From NCBI GenBank assembly GCA_002989075.1, contig PSQN01000006.1:1873018-1937017 (forward strand): a stretch of 64,000 nt of DNA, given 5' to 3'. The DNA is from Arthonia radiata (Eukaryota > Ascomycota > Arthoniomycetes > Arthoniales > Arthoniaceae). How positions within the stretch are numbered: position 1 is the first letter of the stretch; each line of letters begins with the position of its first letter. Below, piece after piece: positions 41,997 to 52,800 of this stretch. The notes beneath the pieces were generated by a model, which worked only from the letters and a program-made list of their open reading frames with translations, had not been told where the DNA came from and did not search any database. The position numbers and the translations under genes are program-made.

Positions 41997-44567
41997 ATGC
42001 CCTCCGCGTTGAAGAAGCTCAAGTCGGACCTCCACACGCGCCGTACCTCGAAATCCAAGCCAAAGTCGAACTTTCAACAGCCACCTCAAAAGCTCTCTAA
42101 AGCTTCAAAGTCTATTTCAACCCCTTTCCGACGGGAAACCCCAGCTCAACGCGCATACCGCCTCCGCACGGAAACTCTTCTTCCCGAGCTTCAACGCCGC
42201 AACAAAGCTGGCGGCATTACTGACCGTCGTATTGGCGAAAATGACCCAACACTCGCGCCTGAGGACCGTATGCTCCAGCGGTATGCGGCGGAGGGACAGC
42301 GCAAGCGGAAAGCGGACGTGTTCAATCTCGAGGATGACGAAAGCGGTGAGGAGGAAAAGCTGACGCATATGGGCAGACCGTTGAATGAGGGAAATAGACT
42401 GGAGAGACTGGGGAGAATGAAAGAGGGAATGGAGAGAGAGGAAGAGGATAAAGAGGATGTGGACGGCGGTGGACTGTTCGCGAAGAGTAAGCGGAAGTTG
42501 GAAGATGCTATTGATGAGGTGACGAGAGCGCAGGAGGATGAAGGCGAGAATGGACAGCCGCCAAGGAAGAAGACGAGGAACGAGATCATGAAAGAGGTGA
42601 TTGCGAAGTCTAAATTTCACAAACATGAGAGGCAGGCTACGAAGGAGGATTATGATGATAAGAGGGAGGAGTTGGATAAGCAGATGCCTGACTTATTAGC
42701 ACTATTAGGAGGAAGTCGAAGGAAGACTGTCAATGCCACGCCGAATACCGCAAACGATATGACTGGGGCACAAACTAACGGGGTGCCAGTACAGAACGGA
42801 GAAGTCAAAGGTGATGCAAATAAAGAGTATGACCAGCGTGTCCGACAGATGATGCAAGAGCAACGAGCAAAACCAACCACGCGTACAAAGACTGAGGAGG
42901 AAAAGGCCGAGGAGCATGCAGCGCATCTAAAAAGGCTCGAGGAGAACCGTCAACGCCGCATGCGCGGCGAGCAGGAGTTCCACAGTGATGAAAGCAGCGA
43001 ATCCGAGGAGAAAAGCGAGGAAGACGAAGCCATAGAGAACGGTATAGAGGAGGAGCAGGACGCAGATGAGGCGGCTGAATTTGGCTTCGAAGCTGCTAAG
43101 TCTGCGAAGCCCGACCTGGACGTTGAGGACGAGGACGACTTCATGATCGATGAAGACCTGATTGCCAGTGGCTCTGATGTTGAAGTCGACTTATCGGACG
43201 AAGACAGCCAGAGTGATAATACCTTTAATGCCTCCAATGAAGATAACAAAGATGGCTCTGCAGGCTACGAAGACGACGCCGACTTCCTCAAAGATGTACT
43301 TCCAACTACTCAACCTTCGCAGCAAGGTTCAACACAGCCTTCACAATCAATTGGCTCGCTTGCGTATACCTACACCTGTCCTCAAACGCACGCAGAGCTG
43401 CTCGAAGTCTTTTCGCCGATCGCATATCAAGACGTACCTACTGTGATTCAGCGAATACGCGCACTCTATCATCCAAGCTTAGCCGAGGGCAACAAAGACA
43501 AGCTTGCAGCTTTTGCGTGCGGACTCGTGGATCACTTGCCACATCTCACAAAAGCCAGGCCCACACCGCCACTAGACGCCATCGAGCAGGTGACCCGGCA
43601 CATCCATTCCATGTCTCGAACGCAGCCTCTTCCTATTGGGCATGAATTTCGGAAGCACCTGCAACGAATGCATGAAGCTGCTTCCGAGTCGAGGCCAGGC
43701 GATGGAAGTTGGCTTGGACCTGGCGATCTAACCATTCTTACAGCTATAGGAAGTATCTACCCAACGAGCGATCATTTTCACCAGGTCGTTACGCCTGCCA
43801 TTACGCTCATGGCGAGGTGGCTTGGCACTACGACGCCGCCGACGCCTCAACATCTCACCACTAGTAGACTAGGTGCTTATCTAGTTGCGCTCGTGGTGCG
43901 GTATCAACATTTGAGTCGTCGGTATGTGCCCGAAACTGTGCGGTTTAGCAATGGCGTTCTTGAGAAAATAGTGGAAGCTATCACGAAGAACAGTAACAAT
44001 CTCGGAGAGCCTGCCGTAAAGGTGGCCACCCAGCACATAGATAACCTGACCTCGCTCATGGATCTCTGGAGCTCCACATCTGCCTTCATAGATATCTTTT
44101 CTCCACGTACGGCAAGCGTCCTTAGCAGACTCGCCAAACCCAACTCGCCTCTGGCTCCCACAGCAGCCAAAGCAGCTTCCGTCAAACTCCAACACCAACT
44201 CGCACAAGCTCAGCTCGCTCGACGAACCCTCGAACTCCACCATCACCCACCACGCGCAATCCGTACCGCCATCCCACTCTTCGATGAGCACTTCAATCCG
44301 ACGAAGCACTATGACCCTGACACCACGCGCTCCGAGACAAACAAACTGCGCAAAGAGCACAAGCAGGAGAAGAAAGCTGCGATGCGCGAGCTGCGCCGGG
44401 ACGCTGAGTTTGTGGCGCGGACGAAGCTGGTGGAGCGGAAAGAGAAGGATCGTGCGTACGAGGAGAAATTCAGGCGAATTATTGGTGGCATCGAGAGAGA
44501 AGAGGGCGAAGGCAAGAATAAGTATGAGAGGGAGCGCGAGGAGAGGCGAAGGTCGAAGAAGAGGTAA
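41997..44567 (+). CDS. NOP14: NOP14, small-subunit ribosome biogenesis factor
   Basis: Nucleolar protein of the SSU processome, needed for 18S rRNA maturation and 40S assembly. Single exon, 856 residues from the ATG at 41997 (an open stretch upstream has no ATG). Family features: MPSALKKLKSDLHTRRTSK start, RRETPAQRAYRLRTETLLPE, RRIGENDPTLAPEDRMLQRY, FNLEDDE, LTHMGRPL, KTRNEIMKEVIAKSKFHKHERQ, and LPDLLALL-like blocks over residues 1-250. A long acidic region (about 330-430) follows. The C-terminal HEAT-like half includes PIAYQDVPTVIQRIRALYHPSL, and the protein ends in a strongly basic KYEREREERRRSKKR stretch, probably a nuclear or nucleolar signal. Confidence 0.94.
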   Translation: MPSALKKLKSDLHTRRTSKSKPKSNFQQPPQKLSKASKSISTPFRRETPAQRAYRLRTETLLPELQRRNKAGGITDRRIGENDPTLAPEDRMLQRYAAEGQRKRKADVFNLEDDESGEEEKLTHMGRPLNEGNRLERLGRMKEGMEREEEDKEDVDGGGLFAKSKRKLEDAIDEVTRAQEDEGENGQPPRKKTRNEIMKEVIAKSKFHKHERQATKEDYDDKREELDKQMPDLLALLGGSRRKTVNATPNTANDMTGAQTNGVPVQNGEVKGDANKEYDQRVRQMMQEQRAKPTTRTKTEEEKAEEHAAHLKRLEENRQRRMRGEQEFHSDESSESEEKSEEDEAIENGIEEEQDADEAAEFGFEAAKSAKPDLDVEDEDDFMIDEDLIASGSDVEVDLSDEDSQSDNTFNASNEDNKDGSAGYEDDADFLKDVLPTTQPSQQGSTQPSQSIGSLAYTYTCPQTHAELLEVFSPIAYQDVPTVIQRIRALYHPSLAEGNKDKLAAFACGLVDHLPHLTKARPTPPLDAIEQVTRHIHSMSRTQPLPIGHEFRKHLQRMHEAASESRPGDGSWLGPGDLTILTAIGSIYPTSDHFHQVVTPAITLMARWLGTTTPPTPQHLTTSRLGAYLVALVVRYQHLSRRYVPETVRFSNGVLEKIVEAITKNSNNLGEPAVKVATQHIDNLTSLMDLWSSTSAFIDIFSPRTASVLSRLAKPNSPLAPTAAKAASVKLQHQLAQAQLARRTLELHHHPPRAIRTAIPLFDEHFNPTKHYDPDTTRSETNKLRKEHKQEKKAAMRELRRDAEFVARTKLVERKEKDRAYEEKFRRIIGGIEREEGEGKNKYEREREERRRSKKR

Positions 44568-45102
44568 TTTTGCGTGGCGAGGGTTCGTTGGCCTGGGGTC
44601 GTCGAGTCTCTCACATTCCAAGTGTTATCGCATCACCCTATACTGCAACAGAGATACTGACTGATGAGCTTTACATCCTCGGGTTCAATCCGAACTTGAT
44701 CTCGTGAGAAGACACGCGGTCAAGACGTATTGGTCAATATTGAGGTGGCCACGCCTCTAGTAGAGACACTGTGGCAGCCGTGTTCATGTCAGAATTTACC
44801 GTTGGACACTAATAGATGAACATGAGCGCTGACAAGAGCGGAGGCAGGAAGATGACGAATGAAAGATTGTACTATGGACGATAGCCGTGCATCTAGCTAT
44901 TGTGAAAGATCTTGAGCCAATCTTGTCATGCCATCAAGAAGGTGAGTGCAACACATGTCGGAAGCGGACTCGAAAGAATGACTGGCCCGCTTCACACGCA
45001 TGTTTGCGATCCATCGTTCTCTTTTTCTGATAGAACAAAGTCAGCCTCTAATTTTCCCAAAGTGCGGAGATGTGCTGATCTCACATAGTAGACGCTAGCA
45101 CC
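44568..45102. other. 535-base intergenic region
   Basis: Lies after NOP14 and before the end of a small minus-strand ORF. A short GGGTTCAATCC resembling a tRNA B box occurs near 44690, but no cloverleaf or A box can be built around it. Nothing else seen. Confidence 0.35.
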
Positions 45103-45336
45103 CTAGAGCTTGCTGCCTATGCCTTTGCTCTTGTTCTCTTCTCCAGACTTGCCGCTGTCGCCGGAGCCTCCAGACTCTTGGCCTCCCTCGGCATCTTTCA
45201 TGGTAAAGTTCTTGTTCTTGTGGTTCGCTTCCTCCCAAGCTCTGTAGTCCTTGTTGAGCGGATGTTTTAGGCCCTCGTACACGTCATTGACGGGGTTGGT
45301 GATCACGGACGTGGCGTTGTGCACAAGATGTGACAT
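45103..45336 (-). CDS. small hydrophilic ORF, hypothetical
   Basis: 77 codons with a clean ATG. Reads MSHLVHNATSVITNPVNDVY, then LNKDYRAWEEANHKNKNFTM, and ends in a Gly/Ser/Lys-rich tail (GGQESGGSGDSGKSGEENKSKG). There is no membrane span, signal peptide or cysteine. The composition is more protein-like than the neighbouring shadow frames, and the polar Gly/Ser tail recalls small fungal stress or conidiation proteins, but I recognise no family. An A/T-rich leader with repeated TTGTTTGT precedes it. Confidence 0.45.
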   Translation of the reverse strand: MSHLVHNATSVITNPVNDVYEGLKHPLNKDYRAWEEANHKNKNFTMKDAEGGQESGGSGDSGKSGEENKSKGIGSKL

Positions 45337-46450
45337 GTTGTTTGTATTGATCTAAAGTGACTTCCGTAGATGATTTGTTTTGAAAAAGTAGCAAGAGTAA
45401 TGAGATTGTCAGGCTATTGATTGCAGAAAGATGTGGAGATGTTTTGTTGTTGAAAGAAATATTCATCTCGGCTTCCAAGTTATCTTAAATATGGACGAGT
45501 ACATCTTGACAACTGGCGTCCGGGATAGCTTTTGTCATACGAGTCCATCATGGTGGTCGACTATGAGACGGATGACAGAAGCGAGTGACCCTGGGCTTGT
45601 GGTAGTGAACACGTTTGGACTCAAATCGTGTGTTGCGTGTTAGTCTCACTGCACCGCAGCGTATCTGTCGTCTGTGAGACTCGGCAGAATCGACGATGCC
45701 AATGCTGAAGGTCCTTGCAGGTCTAAGACACGACGCTTTTGAAGACGCTTCATGTCAGCCTCTACTGTGATCCATGACGGCAAACGTTTGCAGGCGACTA
45801 GACACGGTCGAGCATAGGTAAGTGACACTTGTGCAGTGCGGTGACTTGTTACCATGTGCTGATGTCTAATTTGAGCGCATACCCTCTCCGTCAAGGCTCA
45901 AACGTTACAGTGTCCACAGCAAATTTCTTCCGTGTATGTGTCGAGTCCTGCTCACCCTGTAGCTGCACCCGGCCTAGTGTTTATCTATGGCAGACACGTG
46001 GAGGGGCGCATATGTCAACAAACTGTATCAAGCGAAAGGAAGGTTTGCCGTGTTGGTAAGCAGTTTCAGTTCCTACCTTTCAGGCCCCTGATTGCAAGAG
46101 GTGAGATGCTTGCAGATATGATCCCAAACCCCATATGTGTCATTAGACGCATAGGAAACGGTGAATCAGCTGAACCGTTGCTTCAACCTTGTGAGTTGAT
46201 CCCGAGAGTTTCTGATAGAGAGTACGTGTTCTCAGAGTCATTGACTAGTATAAAACTCCCTGCATCTCTCGAAATGATAGCTTCTGCCTCAGCAAACACA
46301 AACTCGTCCTATCAAGACTTCAAAAGATCAATCGTTTGAACACGCCTTCCTTCCACTTCAGAATTATTCAAGGCATCCTTCCTTGACAAATTTCAGGTAC
46401 TTCGACAACGTCTCACGATCACGTTTTCTCTACTGATACAAGCAGCAGCC
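45337..46450. promoter_or_regulatory. 1.1-kb divergent intergenic region with TATA box
   Basis: Separates the 77- and 99-codon ORFs. A TATAAAA lies at 46249-46255, about 200 bases before the plus-strand ATG, followed by a C/T-rich leader. Short frames in the middle have no resemblance to known proteins. Confidence 0.4.
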
Positions 46451-46750
46451 ATGGCCCCAACATTCAAAGAAGCCACCCAAGGAGCCAGTGACTTCAACAC
46501 CTGGTGTACGTCCGTGGCTTTCGTCGCAGGTATCAGCTGGTCTGTGTTCAAGTCGACCCAAGCGGGCATAGCGTTTTACAAGAAGATGAGGGGCGAGAAG
46601 CCCACCGATCTCGAAGAACAGGCTTTCGACTCAGCTGCGCAGGATCCAAAGGGGAAGGCCTTTCTTGCAAAGGCTGAAGAGCACGCGAAAAAGGAAGGAG
46701 ACCAAGCGGGCGCGGACAAGATTTCCGAGGCCAGGAAGAAGTCACAGTGA
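46451..46750 (+). CDS. small single-span membrane protein, hypothetical
   Basis: 99 codons without intron. The ATG sits in a strong fungal context (CAGCCATGGC). One hydrophobic segment (about 19-34, WCTSVAFVAGISWSVF) separates a short N-terminus from a charged C-terminal helix (EEQAFDSAAQDPKGKAFLAKAEEHAKKEGDQ). No cysteine-rich pattern. The layout fits a small tail- or signal-anchored protein. I know no family for it. Support is the start context, the upstream TATA box and the amphipathic, non-random composition. Confidence 0.55.
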   Translation: MAPTFKEATQGASDFNTWCTSVAFVAGISWSVFKSTQAGIAFYKKMRGEKPTDLEEQAFDSAAQDPKGKAFLAKAEEHAKKEGDQAGADKISEARKKSQ

Positions 46751-48260
46751 GCGCCCCTTATTGTCGGCCATGGATTTTCTATAGAAGCTAGCGTCCGATG
46801 GCCGTGAGAGAGATAGGGAAAAAAATAGTCACTCCTTGAACCCTCGCGAACCCATTTAGGCTCTTGATCGAGTGTGTCATGGGAATGTTTCATTCCGCCT
46901 TTGAACTAGAGGTTTCTTCGTCCGGTCGTTGCAGGAATCCTCCCTATTAGCATGCTGGCGTGACGCTATTTCCGTCCATTCGGCACCCGCAATCACCACG
47001 GCTATGCGCGCCACGGGAGCTTCTACGTTTTTCCCTCAAGGTAGGATGCGCCAAAGCCAGCGAGAGAACAATCCGTGCATCCGGGCACATGTTGTCGCTT
47101 CGTATGAAGTAAGACCAGCCTACAGTCCACGGCTGATTCAGCCCCCAGAACAGTATTTTCCCCGCACTTGAAACCTCTATGCTGACCTCAGGTGATGGGG
47201 GCCTTGGGCGGACCAGCCCGTGCTTACCCATGGATCTACCGTTTTCCGTATGCAATTATCCGTTGCGACCGAACAATAACAATGCATACTGGAGATTGGA
47301 GGGGCTGCAAACACCCTGTAGGCTGTAGCCGACCATACGCCTCTGAATGTCGAGCATGTCAGTAAGACTGAGTTACTTTCAGACAGCAGTGCATAAGTTG
47401 TTCTTGGGGCGTGTTACACACGAGGCTCTCCTAACCTCTTCAGATGCATGTTCTACATACTTCCTTCATAGGAGCCGCCACGTGATTGGCCTTGATCGTC
47501 GGCACGGCTCATGACCACTGCGGCCAACAATGGCGCCGAGACCGTTTCTTAGCCCCTTCCTGACTGCAACCATCTTCATATAAGCACTTACAGAATAGTG
47601 ACTGCGGCTAGGGTGCGTCGGAAGAGTGCGTCGATGCAGCAACTTTGCTCGATTCATGCTTGGGGCTTGTTGCCTAATTCTCCTCTTGAGTGACCCAGTT
47701 CACGGGTGAGATGTAGAGGCGTGTCCTTGCCAACACTCTCAGCAGACCGCCTCCCGTGAAATATTCAGATCTACTGTTAGCACGTAGCACAACGTTCAGG
47801 GAGCGAACCAGCCTGCGTACAAGCGGCTGACTGATGCAGCTTGTTCCATGATCCGTCATCCCAAGACACCATTATCCCGTAGCGGCATCTGTAATCAATC
47901 GTCAATAGGGCGCTAAAGGCTTTTGGCACATAGAGTAAGCATATGTTGCAAGGCATCGACATCTCACGGTGTACATTTTGGATCTAAATCCATCTGAGAC
48001 GTCAGCTTCACTCTACGAAGTTGAGATAAAACGCCTGCGCGTGTCGCAGACTGAGCATCTGTGCTTACTGAACAAGGAGGGCCGTCCTCATAGGATGCCG
48101 TGAGACTTGTTTACCATACGCGCGGCCAAGCTGGCACGGGGTGCGACTCATCACGCACTCTTTACGTGGCCTCCAACATATACACCTGGGCTTACGACCA
48201 ACAGCTGCAATCATCGGGGTTAACGTGTCTTCACTTCTGGCGACGTAGAGCCTTCCCGCA
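46751..48260. other. 1.5-kb gene-poor interval
   Basis: Between the 99-codon ORF and the tandem repeat before the APH gene. Only short frames, none with family resemblance or useful splice sites. No RNA gene or mobile-element end recognised. Confidence 0.4.
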
Positions 48261-48434
48261 TTGACGATCGCCACCTCTGTGGTGGCGAAGGTTTGCAACG
48301 TTCGTGCGTTTGCCCAGGCTCTACGTGGCTGTCTCGTCGTCCAGGCCTTGACCATCGCCACCTCTGGAGTGGCCAAGGTACGCAACCCTCATCCGTTTGC
48401 CCAGCCTCCACGTGTCCGTCTCGTCGTCCAGGCA
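48261..48434 (+). repeat. two-copy 87-base tandem repeat with internal hairpin
   Basis: Unit 1 is 48261-48347 and unit 2 is 48348-48434; they differ at roughly one base in five. Each starts TTGACnATCGCCACCTCT. Unit 1 contains a perfect inverted repeat GCCACC-TCTGT-GGTGGC (48270-48286); unit 2 keeps a slightly weaker form. Each ends CTCGTCGTCCAGGC. The repeat finishes 78 bases before the start codon of the APH-type gene, so it lies in its promoter or leader. Confidence 0.75.
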
Positions 48435-48512
48435 GAGAGCCCTGACATGCCTCCCCCTTCCCTCTTAAGCCCTCCATCGATGCCTCCCTCGCACCTCTAC
48501 TAACCAAGAGCT

Positions 48513-49485
48513 ATGTCCCAGTACCGCACATCCCGAACCCACCGCCTCGTCCCCCAGCCCCTCGCCCAACATCTTCACCTTCCGCATCTTATGTCTCACG
48601 TTTCCGACATTTCCATCCCCGACGGGCGCAACGAACCCCCCATCTCAAAGCCCGGCGTCTTCACCAGACACCCGCATTTCACGCGCCCGGAAGTCTTCGC
48701 AAGCCACCCCCCAGACGATCTTCGTCTAGAGTTCTTAGAGCGCCCAACGCTCCACCACTTCCCGGAAGAGCGCCTCACCATCAAAGGTGGCCCGGGCACG
48801 ACCAAAGCCGAGGGCCAGGCGCTTTACTACCTGCGCCGGCACCTGGGTGAGCCACTGTCCGCTTCAAACCCTGCGTCATAATGAATTGACGGCGGAAAAG
48901 GCAGCAAATTCCCCATCCCGGACATCTATGGCTGGCGCACCAGTGCGGCCGGCCACGTCTTCTTATACATGGAGCACTGCTCCGGCGAGACCTATGAGGA
49001 TCGCAAGCCGGAGATGACCCAGGCGGACTGCGAGGACGTCTGCGGCCAGTTGGAAAAGCTGATGACGCTGTGGCGGGAGCGGATCCCGAAGCGGAGCATG
49101 CAGACTCGGCGTGAGTCCTCGTTCCCACTTTTTACTTTGCTGACGCTCCTCCCCCTTTCCACTTCTACCTGTCTCAAGCTCAAGGCACTGCTGACGCGTC
49201 GATGAAGAGGGCCGCGACCTCTACGACCACGTGTACCCTTTCCACAACGATCCGATATTAAAGGCCGAGTACGACTTTTGCCAGTACTTGGCAGTCGAAG
49301 AAGAAATGAGCCTCGACGGGCCGTTCGTGTTTACGCATCGAGATTTTGCGCGGAGCAACATCTTCGTGGAAAAGGTGCGGAAACGGTGGGTGGTCACGGG
49401 GATCATTGATTGGGAGGTTGCGGGTTGGTATCCGAGTGGGGTGGAGGAGCGGGATCTGGAGAGGTTGAAGGCGAAGGGCTTTTGA
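48513..49485 (+). CDS. short APH / choline-kinase-like phosphotransferase
   Basis: Three exons (48513-48846, 48901-49110, 49208-49485), 273 residues. The fold family is protein-kinase-like (APH), large and mostly uncharacterised in fungi. Seen: EGQALYYLRRHLG leading into PIPDIYGW (end of the N-lobe), VFLYMEHCSGETYED (hinge), LYDHVYPFHND, the catalytic loop FTHRDFARSN (His225, Asp227, Asn232) and the metal-binding IIDWE (Asp249). The first 80 residues are His/Pro-rich and do not look like a normal APH N-lobe with glycine loop. The chain stops only about 20 residues after the IIDWE, whereas relatives usually continue for 40-60 more past GWYP. So it is either a shortened, possibly inactive gene or has an unseen 3' exon. 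Bacterial-type drug resistance should not be assumed. Confidence 0.65.
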
Positions 49486-49893
49486 TGTGTGGGATCGGCG
49501 GGGCGTTGAGGAGTGTATAGGTTGCGGTGGCTTTCGCACAATATTTTATAGAAACAGTAAGACTTGGGCGATGCGGGGTCCTGGACGCCCTTTTAGACTG
49601 TTTTGTAGATGCTCCTTGCCAACACTTTTGCTCTCAGCGCACACATAACGCAGCCAGCCGTCCGTGGTGAACTTATTGTCAAGCCTGCAACCACCTTTTT
49701 TATTGCTAGCCATGCCCAATGGATTTCGATCAGTATGCGGGACATGGATCAACATGATCGTCGCACCAAATACGCGCAATCTTCTTGATATGCCACAATC
49801 AAAACAGAACAATTCGTATCTCATGATATTCTTTTCTTACAGCCTACCATGCAGCGTCGTTCTTTCTTCTCTTACGAGCTCTCAACCCAAAGG
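49486..49893. other. 408-base convergent intergenic region
   Basis: Between the stop of the APH-type gene (+) and the stop of the class I myosin (-). It should contain both polyadenylation regions, and any missing 3' exon of the APH gene. Nothing else recognised. Confidence 0.35.
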
Positions 49894-52800
49894 CTACCAA
49901 TCATCATCCTCCTCCTTCTTTCCCGCACCACCCATAGCCGCCTGTCTCGCCCTCAACGCCTCTGCTAACGCTCCAGCACCACTCGCACCACCTCCGCTGT
50001 CCCTCGGCGTCCCCGGTCCCCCATTGCCGTTCCCAATGCCTGAATCTCTGGCCGGCGGTGCAGGCGGCGCAGCCTTCCCTGCCCTTGCCGGCCTCTTCGC
50101 AGGAGGAGCAGGCGGCGCCTTCTTCCCTGCCGCAGCCCCAGCACCAGGCGTAGGCGTACTCCTCCCAGATGCATTGGGCGACGTCCCACTTGACGTAGCG
50201 TCCGTTTTCGCGCCCAACGCCGCAGCCAGCGCAGCCGCTGGACTCGCGCCACTCTCAGCACCGTTAACAGCAGGTCCATTCGCTCTCGGCGGTGCAGCGG
50301 GTCCTGGTGGGGGAGGTGGAGGCGCCCTCGCCTGCGCTGCTGGTTCCTCGTATGCTTCAAGATAGGCTTCCGGAGCCCAACCTTGTTCTGAGGGCTTGTC
50401 GCGCCGCTTGGCGAGCCACCAGCCGTTTCCTTCTCTGTTCGTGACAACGATTATCTCGCCTTTCTTGAGGGAGAGTTCGGGTTCCGTCTGGCCTGTGAAG
50501 TCGTACATAGCTTTGTAGGTGGGTTCGGAGGGGCGAGATGCAGGTGCTGGTGGAGGTGGAGGAGCGCGTGAGGTGGATGTTGTGGTTCCGTTTGTAAGTG
50601 GTGTGGTGGCTGCGGGTTGAGGCTGCGGTTGTGTGGGTACGGAGCGAGGTGTGGTCGCTGAGGAGGCGCCGGGAAGGGGTTGAGGAGTTGGTGACGGTTT
50701 GGCTTGGGCGGGGCGGTGGGCGAGTTTTGAGGGACCGCCGCCAGGTGCGCCGGCTTTCAGGAGTTTGCCCTTCGTGATAGGTTTCGCTGCTATGCGCTTG
50801 CCTCGAGGTGTAGGGCGTGATTGTGAATTTGATGGTTCGCCGGGGCCCGTGAGGATCTGACCGGATTTGTAGACGTCGTCACGAGGAATCTGCGGGTTCT
50901 CGACAGCCTTGACCGTGGCCATTTTGCCCGGCTTCTTGGCGTACTGTAGGTCGTTTGAGATTTGAATATTGGTAGAGCCACGAGTGACTTGCTTGAGCAT
51001 TGTGAGAAATTCCGTCTTGAAGATGCAGTTCACCAGGGGATCAGGCTCCTGAGGGCTCCCAGCACCAATTGCCATCCAGTCGTCTTTGAGCTGCGAAATC
51101 GACACAAACTTGATGGCGCCAAGAGGTATCTGGCGATCCATAGAGATCTGGAGCTGACGATTGACGAGAGCTTGCTTGACCAGATAGACGGCTTTCGATG
51201 TGAGAATGAGGAAACGTGGTTCAGGCTTCGACGAGCGCCCGAGCTTGCTCACCAGAGTTTCTGCGCGGCAGGAGAAGATAGCTGGTTCCGAAGCTGGTAA
51301 ATTGATAGAGCCGCGGATAAGCTCACCTGAGCCACCTTTGTTATTAATGCCAAGATAGTCACCCATGAAGCGACGATAGCCGATGAGAGAGAAGCGGCGG
51401 CGTTGCTTGCGGCCCTGTAACGTCCTGTGCCCTTCGTCTCGAAGCTTGATGAAGTCGGAAGAACCTGTAATTTTTCGCCAGAATCGTTGAATACGGATGG
51501 CGCACTCGATACGGTATCGCAAGTAATTTCGCCAAGCGCGTTGTATCCTCACTGCCATATTGTGCCAGTATTTGTCGCGCATCGTCTCTAGTGCGAACAG
51601 CGTCTCAGGTGTCTTGATAAACGCTTTAGTGACACCCATTTGATACTCTTCAGTGGGTATAGATGTATCTTTGAGAATCTGCTTCGTTCCCGATAACGCG
51701 TCGCCCGTCCAGATGTATTCGCCGGCATAGCAGGTCTTAGGCGATAGCAGAAAGAATCGCTCCACAAACTTGTCAAATGCTTGTCGGTAGGCGAAGCCTG
51801 CTCGCCGAATCCTAACATTCTCTTGCAAACCAAGATACTTGACTTGATGCATGACATTAGCAGTGTTGTATTCCGAGGGCGACTTGTTCTCGTTTGGCTT
51901 GATCGTTCGGATGTAGGAGGGCGTACACTTCATGAGTGTAGCAACGAGATCATTTGCAGAAGCCTTGATTTTGTCACCAGCAGTCGGCGGCCGGCGCTTG
52001 TTGTCCTGGTCGACTTGATGGGGGAACAGAGAGTGCACGAATTGATTTGAGCTTTGTGCACACAAATTGAGTATGTCCTTCAGGAGCTGGTCCTTATTCT
52101 TATCAGTCATGCCTTCAATCGCGTAAGATACGTCACCAGCGTAGTGCTTCACGACGAATTGGCCTTGCCGAGGTTGAAAGTGTTGATTGGAAGAAAGCAT
52201 GTTTAGCTTCTGTGCAAACTGGCCGTCTGCCGCGCCAGGATCGGCGTGAGCAGTGGCACAGGCATCGTTCAAGGCGGAAAAGACACCAGGCGGCCGTTTC
52301 TCTTCTATGAGATCGCAGACGACCTTGTTGTCGAAGTACTTGATAGGCGTCCATTTGATCTGTTCGCGCTCATACTCCTCTTGTTCAGTCTTGAGCGTCA
52401 GCTGTATGAAAATTTGTTGAAGTTTCTCATTCACGTAGTTGATACAAAGCTGTTCAAAGCTATTGCGCTCGAAAATTTCGAACCCGTAAATGTCCAAAAT
52501 GCCAATGGACTGGGCGACTGCGCTTCTGGCGCGCAAAGACTGGTTGACGCGCTGCACAATCCAGTCGAACAGGTTGTTGTAGATTGCTTTCGCGAGCGCA
52601 TCGCGTACTGCTGTGGCCTGTGTCAGGTTCAGAGGAACGTCGTAAACTGATCCTCGGCGGCCGCCGCGACTTGTCTCCACGATGCGAATCGTCAGAGCCT
52701 TGTGGACATGCGCGGCTTCCACCTCTAACAAATACGCCACAAAATCAATGACCGACTGATCTGCGACAGTTGCATTGCCTTGGTCATCTTCTCTGAACGT

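Noticed and set aside
44671-44750. tRNA-like B box (GGGTTCAATCC)
   Set aside because: No A box at the right distance and no acceptor or anticodon stems can be drawn.
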